The position numbers were made by a program, and so were the translations under genes. Below are positions 1 to 8,486 of a DNA stretch of 64,000 nt, piece by piece (the first letter of the stretch is position 1; each line of letters begins with the position of its first letter). The stretch lies in contig NZ_HE997644.1 of assembly GCF_000312485.1 (NCBI RefSeq), positions 62,001 to 126,000 of the forward strand. Direction: 5' to 3'. The DNA comes from Yersinia massiliensis CCUG 53443 (GTDB lineage: Bacteria; Pseudomonadota; Gammaproteobacteria; Enterobacterales; Enterobacteriaceae). Below the pieces are notes generated by a model that was not told the DNA's origin, did not search any database, and was given only the letters and a program-made list of their open reading frames with translations.

Positions 1-350
1 GTGTCTCGCTTATCTATCTGTTCGCTTACGGCTATTTAGGCGCAGCCGCGGCCATTGGTGGCATGTTGCAGACCTATCGCATGAGTGAAGTGGTGCCGAG
101 TGCCTTAGTGGGGGGCGAGTTAGATGTGCTGGCCGCCGCCGTGTTAGGGGGCGCAAGTTTGTCCGGTGGGCGTGGCTCGGTGGTGGGCACCTTGATGGGC
201 GTTTTCCTGATCGGCATCCTGAAAAATGGCCTCAACTTGATCGGCGTGTCCAGTTACTTCGTCAACATTGTGATTGGCATGGTGATCGTCGCCGCCATTT
301 GCGTCACCCATTACAAAAAACGCAAAGAAACTGATGTTGGCTTTGTCTGA
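1..350 (+). CDS. Sugar ABC transporter permease, RbsC family (C-terminal part)
   Basis: The 5' end lies outside the window; the reading frame is open from base 3. The visible ~115 residues end an inner-membrane permease of the ribose/xylose-type (RbsC) ABC importers. Seen: the conserved stretch LDVLAAAVLGGASLSGGRG followed by two hydrophobic segments and a short basic tail (HYKKRKE), the normal end of this family. It stops 12 bases before a second permease, so the two probably form a heterodimeric channel. The binding protein and ATPase are presumably upstream of the window. Substrate is inferred from the downstream L-xylulose genes, not from this protein. Confidence 0.85.
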   Translation, partial: VSLIYLFAYGYLGAAAAIGGMLQTYRMSEVVPSALVGGELDVLAAAVLGGASLSGGRGSVVGTLMGVFLIGILKNGLNLIGVSSYFVNIVIGMVIVAAICVTHYKKRKETDVGFV

Positions 351-362
351 CAGGGGCATTTT

Positions 363-1400
363 ATGAAAAAGAACGCGTTCTTCCATTTCGACGGCACCAT
401 CTCTGGCTTATTGGGCATTTGCATTCTTGCCACACTGGCGTTCAGTTTGGCGATGCCCGGCCGCTTTTTAACCGAGAACACCTTTCTGAGCATCGCCTTC
501 CAATTGCCAGAGCTCGGGCTGCTGACCTTTGCCATGTTCGTCCCCATGCTCAGTGGCGGGTTAAATCTGTCGATTATCGGCACCGCTAACCTCACCGGCC
601 TGTTTATGGCTTGGCTGCTTATCCAATATGTGCCGGCAGATGCCAGCACCGCCACGCAACTGCTGTGGCTGGTGCTTGCCCTACTTGGCGCGGCGGTGAT
701 TGCCGTCATCATCGGCACGTTGACGGGGTTGATGATCTCTCGCATCGGTGCTCACCCTATTTTGGTGACGCTGGGCAGTATGACCATTATTAGCGGTATC
801 GGTGTTTATCTGACCAAAGGGGCGGCGCTCAGTGGCATGCCGCCCATTGTGCGCAGCATCGGTTCCGAGGTGGTGATGGGTATCCCCATTCCGATGATCA
901 TTTTTATCGTTGCTTCACTGCTGCTCGCCCTGCTGTTAGGGAGAACTCGGCTGGGGAAAACCATTTATATGTGTGGCAGCAACATCAACGCCACCTGGTT
1001 TAGCGGCATTCGCACCGATCGCGTGATGATGGCTATTTACTCCATCTCCAGCCTGCTGTGTGTGTTGGCAGGACTGATCATGATGTCGCGCTTTAACTCA
1101 GCACGAATGGGTTATGGCGACTCTTACTTGCTGTTGACGGTGTTGGCTATCGTGCTCGGTGGCACCAACCCCTTCGGTGGCGTGGGTAAAGTCAGTCATG
1201 TGTTCTGTGCCTTGCTGGTTTTGCAAGTGATCGCCACAGGCCTGAGCCTATTGGGTGTCAGCTTGCACTTTAATCTCGCGGTTTGGGGGATCACGCTCAT
1301 CTTCGCGCTGGCCTTTAAGTTCTTCAAAGAGAAATGGAAAGCCAAACGCGCCATGAAACAGAATCGATTAAAACATCTAAATAAATGTTACCCAAAGTAA
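363..1400 (+). CDS. Sugar ABC transporter permease, RbsC family
   Basis: Complete 345-residue permease of the ribose/xylose-type ABC importers, with about eight to nine hydrophobic segments. Family motifs are visible: the MLSGGLNLSI segment near residues 60-70, where the family normally has GGIDLSVG, and VLAIVLGGTNPFGGVGK near 260-280. An AGGGG-like Shine-Dalgarno sequence (CAGGGGC) sits 7 bases before the ATG. It follows the first permease after 12 bases and precedes an epimerase and a kinase of the same strand, so it belongs to a pentose/pentulose uptake and catabolic operon. The last ~20 residues are unusually basic and lysine/asparagine-rich. Confidence 0.87.
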   Translation: MKKNAFFHFDGTISGLLGICILATLAFSLAMPGRFLTENTFLSIAFQLPELGLLTFAMFVPMLSGGLNLSIIGTANLTGLFMAWLLIQYVPADASTATQLLWLVLALLGAAVIAVIIGTLTGLMISRIGAHPILVTLGSMTIISGIGVYLTKGAALSGMPPIVRSIGSEVVMGIPIPMIIFIVASLLLALLLGRTRLGKTIYMCGSNINATWFSGIRTDRVMMAIYSISSLLCVLAGLIMMSRFNSARMGYGDSYLLLTVLAIVLGGTNPFGGVGKVSHVFCALLVLQVIATGLSLLGVSLHFNLAVWGITLIFALAFKFFKEKWKAKRAMKQNRLKHLNKCYPK

Positions 1401-1479
1401 TTGGCGTCACCGTGAGTGAATCAGGTGCGAGAGCACCGCTAAAACGTCAAGTCGTCAGGGAAACAGGGAGAGCCAAATA

Positions 1480-2361
1480 ATGCGAATTCACCCCTTGGGA
1501 ATTTATGAAAAAGCGCTGCCAGCAGGCACCAGTTGGGTTGAAAAGCTGGCAATAGCAAAATCCTGTGGTTTCGACTTTGTCGAAATGTCAGTTGATGAGA
1601 GTGACGAGCGGTTAGCCCGCTTGGCGTGGTCGCGTGAAGTGCGCATGAGTGTGATTGATGCCATCCAGCAAACCGGCGTGAGAATTCCGACTCTTTGCCT
1701 GTCAGCACACCGGCGTTACCCGTTTGGCAGCCGTGATCCCGCTATCCGTGAGCACGCACGCACGATCATGTTGCAAGCGATTCGATTGGCGCAAGACCTC
1801 GGGATCCGCACCATTCAATTGGCCGGATACGATGTCTACTATGAGCCGCAAGACAGCGAAACCATCGCCCGTTTCGAAGAAGGCATGGCCTGGGCAGTGC
1901 AGCAAGCGGCGGCGGCACAAGTGATGTGCGCGGTGGAAATCATGGATACCCAATTTATGAATTCCATCAGCAAATGGAAGGCGTTAGACCGCAAGATTGG
2001 TTCACCGTGGTTTACCTTGTATCCCGACATTGGCAACCTCACGGCGTGGGGCAATGAGGTCGATGCTGAGCTGGCAAGCGGTATTGATCGTATTGCGGCG
2101 ATTCACCTGAAAGATACCTTCGCGGTCACTGCTGATTGCCCGGGGCAATTTCGCGATGTGCCTTTTGGTGAGGGTTGCGTCGACTTTGTGAGTCTGTTTA
2201 AAACCCTGCGCCGCCTGAATTATCGGGGCACCTTCCTGATTGAAATGTGGACGGAAAAATCAGCGGAACCCTTGTTAGAAATTATTCAGGCCCGTCACTG
2301 GATCGAAGACAAAATGCGGCTGGCGGGTTGGGGTCAAGACGTCTTACCGGCGGCACGTTAA
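1480..2361 (+). CDS. ulaE: L-ribulose-5-phosphate (L-xylulose-5-phosphate) 3-epimerase, UlaE/SgbU family
   Basis: 293 residues, the usual family length, with a TIM-barrel xylose-isomerase-like fold expected. The N-terminus (IHPLGIYEKALPAG), CGFDFVEMSVDESD and LCLSAHRRYPFGS are near-identical to what I know of E. coli UlaE. Metal-ligand candidates are the Glu of AVEIMD, the Asp of LYPDIGN, the His of IHLKD and the Glu of LIEMW. The enzyme interconverts L-xylulose-5-P and L-ribulose-5-P in the cytoplasm. The next gene is an L-xylulose-type kinase, so the pair would convert L-xylulose to L-ribulose-5-P. No ulaF/araD 4-epimerase is visible here. Start chosen by AGGGAG 10 bases upstream. Confidence 0.85.
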   Translation: MRIHPLGIYEKALPAGTSWVEKLAIAKSCGFDFVEMSVDESDERLARLAWSREVRMSVIDAIQQTGVRIPTLCLSAHRRYPFGSRDPAIREHARTIMLQAIRLAQDLGIRTIQLAGYDVYYEPQDSETIARFEEGMAWAVQQAAAAQVMCAVEIMDTQFMNSISKWKALDRKIGSPWFTLYPDIGNLTAWGNEVDAELASGIDRIAAIHLKDTFAVTADCPGQFRDVPFGEGCVDFVSLFKTLRRLNYRGTFLIEMWTEKSAEPLLEIIQARHWIEDKMRLAGWGQDVLPAAR

Positions 2362-2370
2362 GGAGCCATC

Positions 2371-3861
2371 ATGAGCCACTATTTCCTCGGCATTGATCTG
2401 GGCGGCACCGTGACCAAAGCCGGTATTTACACCGCCGATGGCCGCGAGATTGCGGTCACCGAACAGGCATTGCCGGTGCTATGCCCACAGGCGGGATTTT
2501 GTGAGCGCGATATGGAGGCGTTGTGGGCGGCAACTTGTCAGGTTATTCGCCAAACGCTCCAGCATGCCCATGACGTGGCTAAGATGTCAGCAGACCAACT
2601 GCGAGGCATCAGCTTTTCGGCTCACGGCAAAGGACTGTATTTGGTGGATAAACAGGGCCAGCCGGTCCGGCACGGAATTGTCTCCTCTGACTCCCGCGCT
2701 CAAGCACTGGTGAGCCGCTGGCAAAAAGAGGGGAAAGCTCAGCAAGCCTATGCACGCAGCTTGCAACAATTGTGGCCTTCTCACCCAGCGGCCCTGTTGC
2801 GTTGGCTAAAAGAGCACGAACCCGAAAATTATCACCGGAGCGGTTATGTCCTCATGGTCCATGACTATATTCGCTACCGCTTAACGGGTGAGTTCACTAT
2901 TGAGGCAACCAATATCTCGGGTAGCAATCTTTATAACCAGTACAGCGGGGATTTTGACGCACAGTTGATGAAGATTTTTGCCATTGAGGAAGTGGCGGAT
3001 AAAACCGCGCCGATCATTGGGTCGGCTGATTTGGCCGGTTATGTCAGCGAACAAGCGGCGACAGCTTGCGGCTTAAAGGCCGGTCTACCGGTATTCGGCG
3101 GGATGTTTGATGTCGTGGGTGCGGCCTTAACCTCAGGTTTACATGACAGCCACCAGCTCAGTGCCGTGGCGGGCACTTGGTCAATTGCCACGCGCGTATT
3201 CGATGAGGTCCGAGCCTCTGACTACCCCTATGTGTGGGGGAAATATTGCATCCCCAACCGCTATTTTGTCCACGAAGGTAGCCCCACCTCTGCCAGCAAT
3301 TTGGCTTGGTTTGTGAAGCAATTCTTGCCGGATTTGCCAGACAGCTATCAAACACTCAATCAATGGGCCGCGCTTGGCTATGAAAAGTCAGACAGTATTC
3401 TGTTCTTCCCGTGGTTGTATGGCTCAAATTACAGCGCCAATCTTAGCGGCGGCCTGCTGGGGTTGAGTGGCCATCATCGCATCGAGGATATTGTTTACGC
3501 GGTGTATCAGGGGATCGTGTTTTCCCATCTGTTGCATCAGGACAAAATTCTGGCGCTGGGTGGCGGTACTGACAGTATCCGCTTTACCGGTGGCCCCACG
3601 CATTCAGCTATCTGGATGCAGATGTTTTGCGATGCCAGCAATCTACCTTTGGATATCGTCGATATTCAGCAATCGGGCTGCCGTGCTGCCGCACTGTGCG
3701 CCGCGGTCGGTAGCGGCTATTACGCCGGTTTCGAAGAGGCTATCCTCGCCTCTGAGCCACCCATCACGCGCCTGCTACCCAATGCCGAAAAACATCAGAT
3801 TCTACGAGCACGTTTTGACCAGTTTAAACACATCGCCGACGCGCTCAGCGCGGTCATGTAG
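2371..3861 (+). CDS. lyxK: FGGY carbohydrate kinase, L-xylulose kinase type
   Basis: 496 residues, the length of E. coli LyxK (~498). The N-terminal phosphate loop GIDLGGTVTKAG, the substrate-side SAHGKGLYLVDK, the central GGMFDVVGAALTSG and the C-terminal RFTGGPTHSAIW are all present, so both actin-like domains look intact. By family it phosphorylates L-xylulose at O5 with ATP. AAGGAG sits 6 bases before the ATG, 9 bases after the epimerase stop. L-lyxose or another ketose could also be a substrate. The neighbouring UlaE-type epimerase favours L-xylulose. Confidence 0.83.
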   Translation: MSHYFLGIDLGGTVTKAGIYTADGREIAVTEQALPVLCPQAGFCERDMEALWAATCQVIRQTLQHAHDVAKMSADQLRGISFSAHGKGLYLVDKQGQPVRHGIVSSDSRAQALVSRWQKEGKAQQAYARSLQQLWPSHPAALLRWLKEHEPENYHRSGYVLMVHDYIRYRLTGEFTIEATNISGSNLYNQYSGDFDAQLMKIFAIEEVADKTAPIIGSADLAGYVSEQAATACGLKAGLPVFGGMFDVVGAALTSGLHDSHQLSAVAGTWSIATRVFDEVRASDYPYVWGKYCIPNRYFVHEGSPTSASNLAWFVKQFLPDLPDSYQTLNQWAALGYEKSDSILFFPWLYGSNYSANLSGGLLGLSGHHRIEDIVYAVYQGIVFSHLLHQDKILALGGGTDSIRFTGGPTHSAIWMQMFCDASNLPLDIVDIQQSGCRAAALCAAVGSGYYAGFEEAILASEPPITRLLPNAEKHQILRARFDQFKHIADALSAVM

Positions 3862-4161
3862 TTACACAACATTCAGCATTTAGCCGTGATAAGCAGGCAG
3901 ATCGCAGTGAAATATATTGGGCGGTCGGACAGTCTCCCACCGCAATGCTGCTAGAGCCATCGATAAGTGCGGAAAATGAGATCCACCCTTTATAAAGAGG
4001 GTGGAGCCGTCGCTTAGCCCGGACAATTTATAGTAAGATCATGACCAAAGTCATTGACCCCGCTTTTTGGGGCATTGCTAAAAATAGACCGACTTGGTTT
4101 TGCTAATGATTGTTTCTGTTATCGAACGCTTTCGCTAACTGATGTTGAATGTGAGAAAAAT
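3862..4161. other. Intergenic region between lyxK and fumA with several small hairpins
   Basis: No gene is supported here. Three inverted repeats are visible: CCACCCT/AGGGTGG (3983-3989 with 3998-4004), ATGAC/GTCAT (4041-4054) and CCCC/GGGG around GCTTTTT (4058-4072). None is followed by a run of T, so none is a convincing intrinsic terminator, although the first could end or protect the upstream mRNA. The likely fumarase promoter lies near the right end. Confidence 0.5.
4094..4122 (+). promoter_or_regulatory. Possible sigma70 promoter of the fumarase gene
   Basis: TTGGTT (4094-4099) and TGTTAT (4117-4122) are separated by 17 bases and lie about 40 bases upstream of the chosen fumA start. 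Both hexamers deviate from consensus, so this is tentative. Confidence 0.3.
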
Positions 4162-5805
4162 ATGTCAAATAAACCGTTCCACTATCAGGATCCCTTTCCG
4201 CTAAAGGAAGACGATACTGAGTATTACCTTGTCAGTGATCATCACGTCTCGGTGACGCAGTTTGAAGGCCACGACATACTGAAAGTCGAGCCTGAAGCCT
4301 TGACCCTCCTCGCCCAACACGCTTTCCACGACGCCTCATTTTTACTTCGCCCCGCGCACCAAAAACAAGTTGCTGCCATTTTGGATGACCCAGAAGCCAG
4401 CGAGAACGATAAATACGTAGCACTGCAATTCCTGCGCAATTCAGAAATCTCTGCGAAAGGGATTTTACCGACCTGTCAGGATACCGGCACGGCCATTATC
4501 GTGGGGAAAAAAGGTCAGCGTGTTTGGACGGGCGGTAATGATGCCGAAGCGCTATCCCGTGGCGTGTACAACACCTTTATCGAAGATAATCTGCGCTACT
4601 CGCAAAATGCGGCGCTGGATATGTACAAAGAAGTGAATACCGGCACAAACTTACCGGCGCAAATCGACCTCTACAGCACCGAAGGGGAAGATTATAAATT
4701 CCTGTTCGTCACTAAAGGTGGCGGCTCTGCGAACAAAACCTATCTGTATCAAGAAACCAAGGCACTGCTCACGCCGGGTAAACTGAAAGACTATTTGGTT
4801 GAGAAAATGCGCACCTTGGGCACAGCCGCTTGCCCGCCTTATCATATTGCGTTTGTTATCGGTGGCACCTCTGCCGAAAGCACCCTAAAAACCGTCAAAC
4901 TGGCCTCCACCAAATATTATGATGGCCTGCCGACGCAAGGGAATGAGCACGGGCAAGCTTTCCGCGATATCGCGCTGGAACAAGAGCTGTTGGAAGCTGC
5001 ACAAGACTTAGGTCTGGGCGCGCAATTTGGCGGCAAATACTTTGCTCATGATGTGCGTGTCGTTCGTCTCCCCCGCCACGGTGCATCCTGCCCAGTGGGG
5101 ATGGGCGTGTCTTGCTCCGCTGACCGTAATATCAAGGGCAAGATTAACCGCAAAGGCATTTGGCTCGAGAAACTGGAGCAAAATCCGGGCAAATATATCC
5201 CAGAGCACCTGCGCCAGAGCACAGAAGGCAAAGTGGTTCATATTGACCTTAACCGCCCAATGCCGGAGATATTAAAAGAGCTGTCGCAATATCCGGTATC
5301 AACTCGTCTGTCGCTGACCGGCACCATTATTGTTGGCCGTGACATTGCCCATGCCAAATTAAAAGAGCGGCTGGATAATGGCGAAGGCTTGCCGCAATAC
5401 ATTAAAGATCATCCGATCTACTACGCTGGCCCCGCCAAAACACCAGAAGGTTATGCGTCAGGATCACTGGGTCCCACCACGGCGGGCCGCATGGACTCTT
5501 ACGTCGATCTGCTGCAATCCCACGGTGGCAGCATGATCATGCTGGCGAAAGGCAACCGCAGCCAGCAGGTGACCGACGCCTGCCACAAACACGGCGGCTT
5601 CTATCTGGGCAGCATCGGTGGCCCTGCGGCGGTATTGGCACAAAACAGTATTAAGAGCCTGGAGTGCATCGAGTATCCAGAGTTGGGTATGGAAGCCATC
5701 TGGAAGATTGAAGTGGAGGACTTCCCCGCCTTTATTTTGGTTGATGATAAAGGCAATGATTTCTTCCAGCAGATTCAAGCGGCAAAATGTAATCGCTGCG
5801 GTTAA
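4162..5805 (+). CDS. fumA: Class I fumarate hydratase (iron-sulfur fumarase)
   Basis: 547 residues from the ATG at 4162, matching the ~548 residues of E. coli FumA/FumB. The reading frame is open back to 4054, but those 36 extra codons are not family-like. Catalyses reversible hydration of fumarate to malate in the TCA cycle. The first [4Fe-4S] ligand Cys is at residue 105 (PTCQDTGTA). [13 protein letters not shown] and CNRCG motifs occur later. Local sequence such as [20 protein letters not shown] is typical of the enzyme. It stands alone between an own promoter candidate and a strong terminator. FumA versus FumB cannot be decided; no fumC, dcuB or aspartase gene is adjacent. Confidence 0.93.
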   Translation: MSNKPFHYQDPFPLKEDDTEYYLVSDHHVSVTQFEGHDILKVEPEALTLLAQHAFHDASFLLRPAHQKQVAAILDDPEASENDKYVALQFLRNSEISAKGILPTCQDTGTAIIVGKKGQRVWTGGNDAEALSRGVYNTFIEDNLRYSQNAALDMYKEVNTGTNLPAQIDLYSTEGEDYKFLFVTKGGGSANKTYLYQETKALLTPGKLKDYLVEKMRTLGTAACPPYHIAFVIGGTSAESTLKTVKLASTKYYDGLPTQGNEHGQAFRDIALEQELLEAAQDLGLGAQFGGKYFAHDVRVVRLPRHGASCPVGMGVSCSADRNIKGKINRKGIWLEKLEQNPGKYIPEHLRQSTEGKVVHIDLNRPMPEILKELSQYPVSTRLSLTGTIIVGRDIAHAKLKERLDNGEGLPQYIKDHPIYYAGPAKTPEGYASGSLGPTTAGRMDSYVDLLQSHGGSMIMLAKGNRSQQVTDACHKHGGFYLGSIGGPAAVLAQNSIKSLECIEYPELGMEAIWKIEVEDFPAFILVDDKGNDFFQQIQAAKCNRCG

Positions 5806-5814
5806 TCTCAGTCA

Positions 5815-5844
5815 CCCTCCGGTGTCCTCACCGGAGGGTTATTT
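5815..5844 (+). terminator. Intrinsic terminator after fumA
   Basis: A perfect 10-bp stem CCCTCCGGTG/CACCGGAGGG with a 4-base loop (5815-5838) is followed by TTATTT, beginning 10 bases after the fumA stop codon. Confidence 0.9.
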
Positions 5845-6075
5845 CCGCTAAAATTTTGAATATTTTTTAAGCACTCCGTTGGTGCAATTCATTAACCTCT
5901 CATGCCCACTTCCGTCATGCCTTTGCCGATGATTTTATCCTCTCCCCTTTTTTCGCCCGCCGTGAGCGCCGATCGCCAGCCGCCGAGTTAATGAGCTATT
6001 TTTGTGCAACCGAAAGCCCCGATTTAGTGCAACGATTTTCAATTTTACTATTTGATTTTTATTGAAAATTCTTCG
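5845..6075. other. Upstream intergenic segment before the amide operon promoter
   Basis: About 230 bases between the fumarase terminator and the amide operon promoter. I see no coding sequence. The motif TGCAA occurs twice in GTGCAA contexts (6004-6009 and 6027-6032), spacing 23 bases, which could be half-sites for a regulator, but no palindrome is evident. Confidence 0.3.
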
Positions 6076-6105
6076 TTGACAACAACGCGAATTGCTTTTT
6101 ATAGT
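6076..6105 (+). promoter_or_regulatory. Sigma70 promoter of the amide-utilisation operon
   Basis: A consensus -35 box TTGACA (6076-6081) and a near-consensus -10 box TATAGT (6100-6105) have an 18-base spacer. Transcription would start near 6112, leaving a ~136-base leader before the first gene that contains the terminator and hairpins described next. Confidence 0.7.
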
Positions 6106-6120
6106 GACCCTGACTTCTCC

Positions 6121-6166
6121 GCAAGAACGCCAACGTTGTCGGCTTGTGGTTATGGCAATAGAGCCC
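6121..6166 (+). promoter_or_regulatory. Candidate ANTAR (AmiR-type) antitermination RNA element
   Basis: Two potential stem-loops follow the predicted transcription start. P1 (about 6122-6146) pairs CAAG with CTTG, CG with CG, and closes a six-base loop AACGTT by a C-G pair. Loop positions 1 (A) and 4 (G) fit the known ANTAR hexaloop rule. P2 (6154-6165) is GGC/GCC around a six-base loop AATAGA; position 1 is A but position 4 is A, with G at position 5, so it fits only partly. The 3' arm of P2 (GCC at 6163-6165) lies inside the 5' arm of the following terminator, so P2 and the terminator exclude each other, the geometry expected for ANTAR antitermination. The ANTAR protein is encoded at 13278. 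Confidence 0.5.
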
Positions 6167-6203
6167 TCGCAATGTCTTTCAGACTTTGCTGGGCTTTTTT
6201 TTT
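6162..6203 (+). terminator. Leader intrinsic terminator upstream of the amide operon
   Basis: The stem pairs AGCCC with GGGCT, GCAA with TTGC and GTCT with AGAC, around a 3-base loop (6162-6195), and is followed by nine T residues (6195-6203). It lies about 50 bases downstream of the predicted transcription start and 45 bases before the first structural gene, so it should abort transcription unless antiterminated. A second T tract follows at 6207-6213. Confidence 0.85.
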
Positions 6204-6247
6204 GGCTTTTTTTCAGACCCACCTTTTAACCAATGCCAGGGGTACTT

Positions 6248-7510
6248 ATGTCCAGAATGAAATGGTCCAAAATTAAATGTCATTACGCCACGCTCCCTAT
6301 CGCGCTGGCCGCTGCCTTTGCCGTCACCTACTCGGGGATGTCGATAGCGGCAGAAAATCCGGTCAAAATTGGTTTGCTGGAAGATGCATCAGGCAACTTT
6401 GCCCTGCCCGTTATCCCCAAAATTCATGCCACAGAGCTGGCTGTTGAAGAGATAAATGCCAAAGGCGGCATACTCGGACGCCAAATCGAGTTAGTCAAAT
6501 ACGATACGCAATCCGATAACACCCGTTTCCAACAAATGGCACGCCGCTTAATTAAAAACGACAAAGTGGATGTGATATTCGGCGCGTTCTCCAGTGCCTC
6601 ACGCGAAGCTATTCGCCCGATTATGGATCGCGAAAAACAGCTCTATTGGTACAACAACCAATATGAAGGCGGCGTATGTGACTCCAATGTGTTCGTCACT
6701 GGCGCAGTGCCAGAACAACAGTTCTCAACCTTGATTCCTTGGATGATGGAGAAGTACGGCAAAAAAGTTTACACCATTGCCGCCGACTATAACTTTGGTC
6801 AAATCTCGGCTGAATGGGTGCGCAAAATTGTGGAAGAGAATGGCGGCACCATGGTGGGTGAAGAGTTTATTCCGCTGAGTGTCTCGCAATTCGGTCAAAC
6901 CATTCAGAACATCCAAAAAGCCAAACCAGACTTCGTGATGACGCTGCTGGTGGGTGCAAACCAATCGTCTTATTACGAGCAACAAGCCGCTGCAAAACTC
7001 AATTTACCGATGGGTAGCTCCGTCAACGTGGGTCAAGCCTATGAGCACAAACGCTTTAAAGCGCCTGCACTGAAAGATATGTATATCACCGCTAACTACA
7101 TTGAAGAGGTGGATACCCCAGCCAGTAACGACTTCAAACAGCGTTTCCACGCCAAATTCCCGGATGAGCCTTATATCAATCAGGAAGCCGCGAATGCTTA
7201 CGATGCAGTTTATCTGTACAAAGCGGCCGTCGAGAAAGCCGGCAGCACCGATATGGAGGCCGTGCGTAAATCACTGGAAAGCGGTGATATCTGTACCGAT
7301 GGTCCTTCCGGCAAAGTCTGTATCGATCCGAAGAGCCACCATTTGAGCCACACCATCTATCTGGCTCATGTGAAGGATGACCACTCCATCGAGATCCCGA
7401 AAGTGTGGACGGACATTAAACCCTATTGGTTAGGTGAAGCCGGTTGTAACTTGCCGGTAAAACCGGATAACAGCCAGTACACGCCGTCATCTCCGCCTAA
7501 AAAAGCTTAA
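6248..7510 (+). CDS. Amide/urea-type ABC transporter periplasmic substrate-binding protein (FmdD/UrtA/AmiC-like)
   Basis: 420 residues from the ATG at 6248, chosen because AGGGG lies 6 bases upstream; the frame opens at 6233. An N-terminal signal sequence (basic start, hydrophobic core, cleavage near SIAAENP) targets it to the periplasm. It is a type I periplasmic binding fold of the branched-chain amino acid/urea/amide family: VKIGLLEDASG, INAKGGILGRQI, the QSDNTRFQQMARRLI stretch and VIFGAFSSASREA. It is visibly related to the AmiC-like protein at 12122, which shares the QSD and YEGG/YEGF motifs. First gene of a nine-gene operon with formamidase and nitrilase, so a short-chain amide or urea is the likely ligand (inference). 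Confidence 0.85.
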   Translation: MSRMKWSKIKCHYATLPIALAAAFAVTYSGMSIAAENPVKIGLLEDASGNFALPVIPKIHATELAVEEINAKGGILGRQIELVKYDTQSDNTRFQQMARRLIKNDKVDVIFGAFSSASREAIRPIMDREKQLYWYNNQYEGGVCDSNVFVTGAVPEQQFSTLIPWMMEKYGKKVYTIAADYNFGQISAEWVRKIVEENGGTMVGEEFIPLSVSQFGQTIQNIQKAKPDFVMTLLVGANQSSYYEQQAAAKLNLPMGSSVNVGQAYEHKRFKAPALKDMYITANYIEEVDTPASNDFKQRFHAKFPDEPYINQEAANAYDAVYLYKAAVEKAGSTDMEAVRKSLESGDICTDGPSGKVCIDPKSHHLSHTIYLAHVKDDHSIEIPKVWTDIKPYWLGEAGCNLPVKPDNSQYTPSSPPKKA

Positions 7511-7525
7511 CTTTGGCGACCTTGG

Positions 7526-7556
7526 AGGGAAGTGACCGCCGCTGGCACGCTTCCCT
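7526..7556 (+). other. Inverted repeat between the binding protein and permease genes
   Basis: AGGGAAG (7526-7532) pairs with CTTCCCT (7550-7556), extendable by TG/CA with a small bulge. No T run follows. A stable hairpin between the highly needed binding protein gene and the membrane genes often protects upstream mRNA; that role is inferred. Confidence 0.5.
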
Positions 7557-7607
7557 GTGTTATCCCCTTTCAAGGGTGTCCATCAGGACACCGAGGATTG
7601 CCAAACG

Positions 7608-8477
7608 ATGTTAACGCTCTCCTTTCTCTATTCGGTGATTTACCAGTTTGGCGATAACTTCGCCTATCTGGTGCTGGCAGCGCTGGGGCTGGCGGTTATC
7701 TTTGGCATGATGGGCGTGATTAATCTGGCACATGGCGAATTCATTATGTGTGGCGCTTACGTCACCATTTTAATGAATAAAGCAGGCTTACCACTGCCTT
7801 TTGCCATGTTGGCGGGTACTTTAGCGGCGGCATTTTTCGGCGGTGTGGTTGAGCGTCTTGTCGTGCGCCATCTCTATGGCCGCTTATATGATTCGGTGGT
7901 CGCAACCTGGGCAATCAGTTTGATTGTACAGCAAAGTATGCTGCTGATCGCTGGCCCCTCACTGGAAGGTCTGTCGACCCCCTTCGGTTCTTTCACCCTC
8001 GGTGAATACTCGTTTGCCACGTATCGCGCCTTACTGCCCTTCTTTGCGATCGCCATCCTAATGGTGCTCTATTGGTTGTTCTTCCACACCAATTACGGCG
8101 TCTGCGCCCGAGCCACTATCCAGAATGCGCGCATGGCATCCTGTCTGGGGTTGGAAACCGACCGAATTTATACCCTGACATTTGCACTCGGCGCAGGCTT
8201 GGCCGGATTAGCAGGGGCCATTTATGCCCCAACATTGACCGCCGTCCCCACCATGGGCAGCAGTTTTATTGTGCAAGCCTTTGTTTCGGTAGTTGTTGGT
8301 GGCGCAAATGTTCTGGTTGGCACCATTCCTGCAGCAGTGGCGTTAGGCGCAATACAAACGGGGCTGAATTCTTGGTATGGGCAACTGGCGGGTCAAATTG
8401 GCTTACTGGTCACCGCTGTACTGGTTATCCGCTTACTGCCAAACGGTGTTGGCAGCCTGTTTACCCGTAACCGCTAG
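7608..8477 (+). CDS. Amide/urea ABC transporter permease, LivH/UrtB family
   Basis: 289 residues from ATG 7608; an alternative GTG start at 7557 would add 17 non-conserved residues. Inner-membrane permease with about eight hydrophobic segments. Family motifs: GLAVIFGMMGVINLAHGEF near residue 30 and VVGGANVLVGTIPAA near 230. Pairs with the LivM-type permease that starts 9 bases after its stop. GAGG lies 11 bases upstream of 7608, a rather long spacing, so the start is moderately certain. Confidence 0.87.
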   Translation: MLTLSFLYSVIYQFGDNFAYLVLAALGLAVIFGMMGVINLAHGEFIMCGAYVTILMNKAGLPLPFAMLAGTLAAAFFGGVVERLVVRHLYGRLYDSVVATWAISLIVQQSMLLIAGPSLEGLSTPFGSFTLGEYSFATYRALLPFFAIAILMVLYWLFFHTNYGVCARATIQNARMASCLGLETDRIYTLTFALGAGLAGLAGAIYAPTLTAVPTMGSSFIVQAFVSVVVGGANVLVGTIPAAVALGAIQTGLNSWYGQLAGQIGLLVTAVLVIRLLPNGVGSLFTRNR

Positions 8478-8486
8478 GAGCCGCAT

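Noticed and set aside
4054-4161. N-terminal extension of the fumarase frame
   Set aside because: The extra residues are not family-like and the protein from 4162 has the expected length with Cys105 in place.
6153-6172. Possible sigma54 promoter (TGGCA ... GCAA) upstream of the amide operon
   Set aside because: The spacing between the GG and GC dinucleotides is wrong for a -24/-12 element, and the bases take part in the terminator hairpin; a good sigma70 promoter lies upstream.
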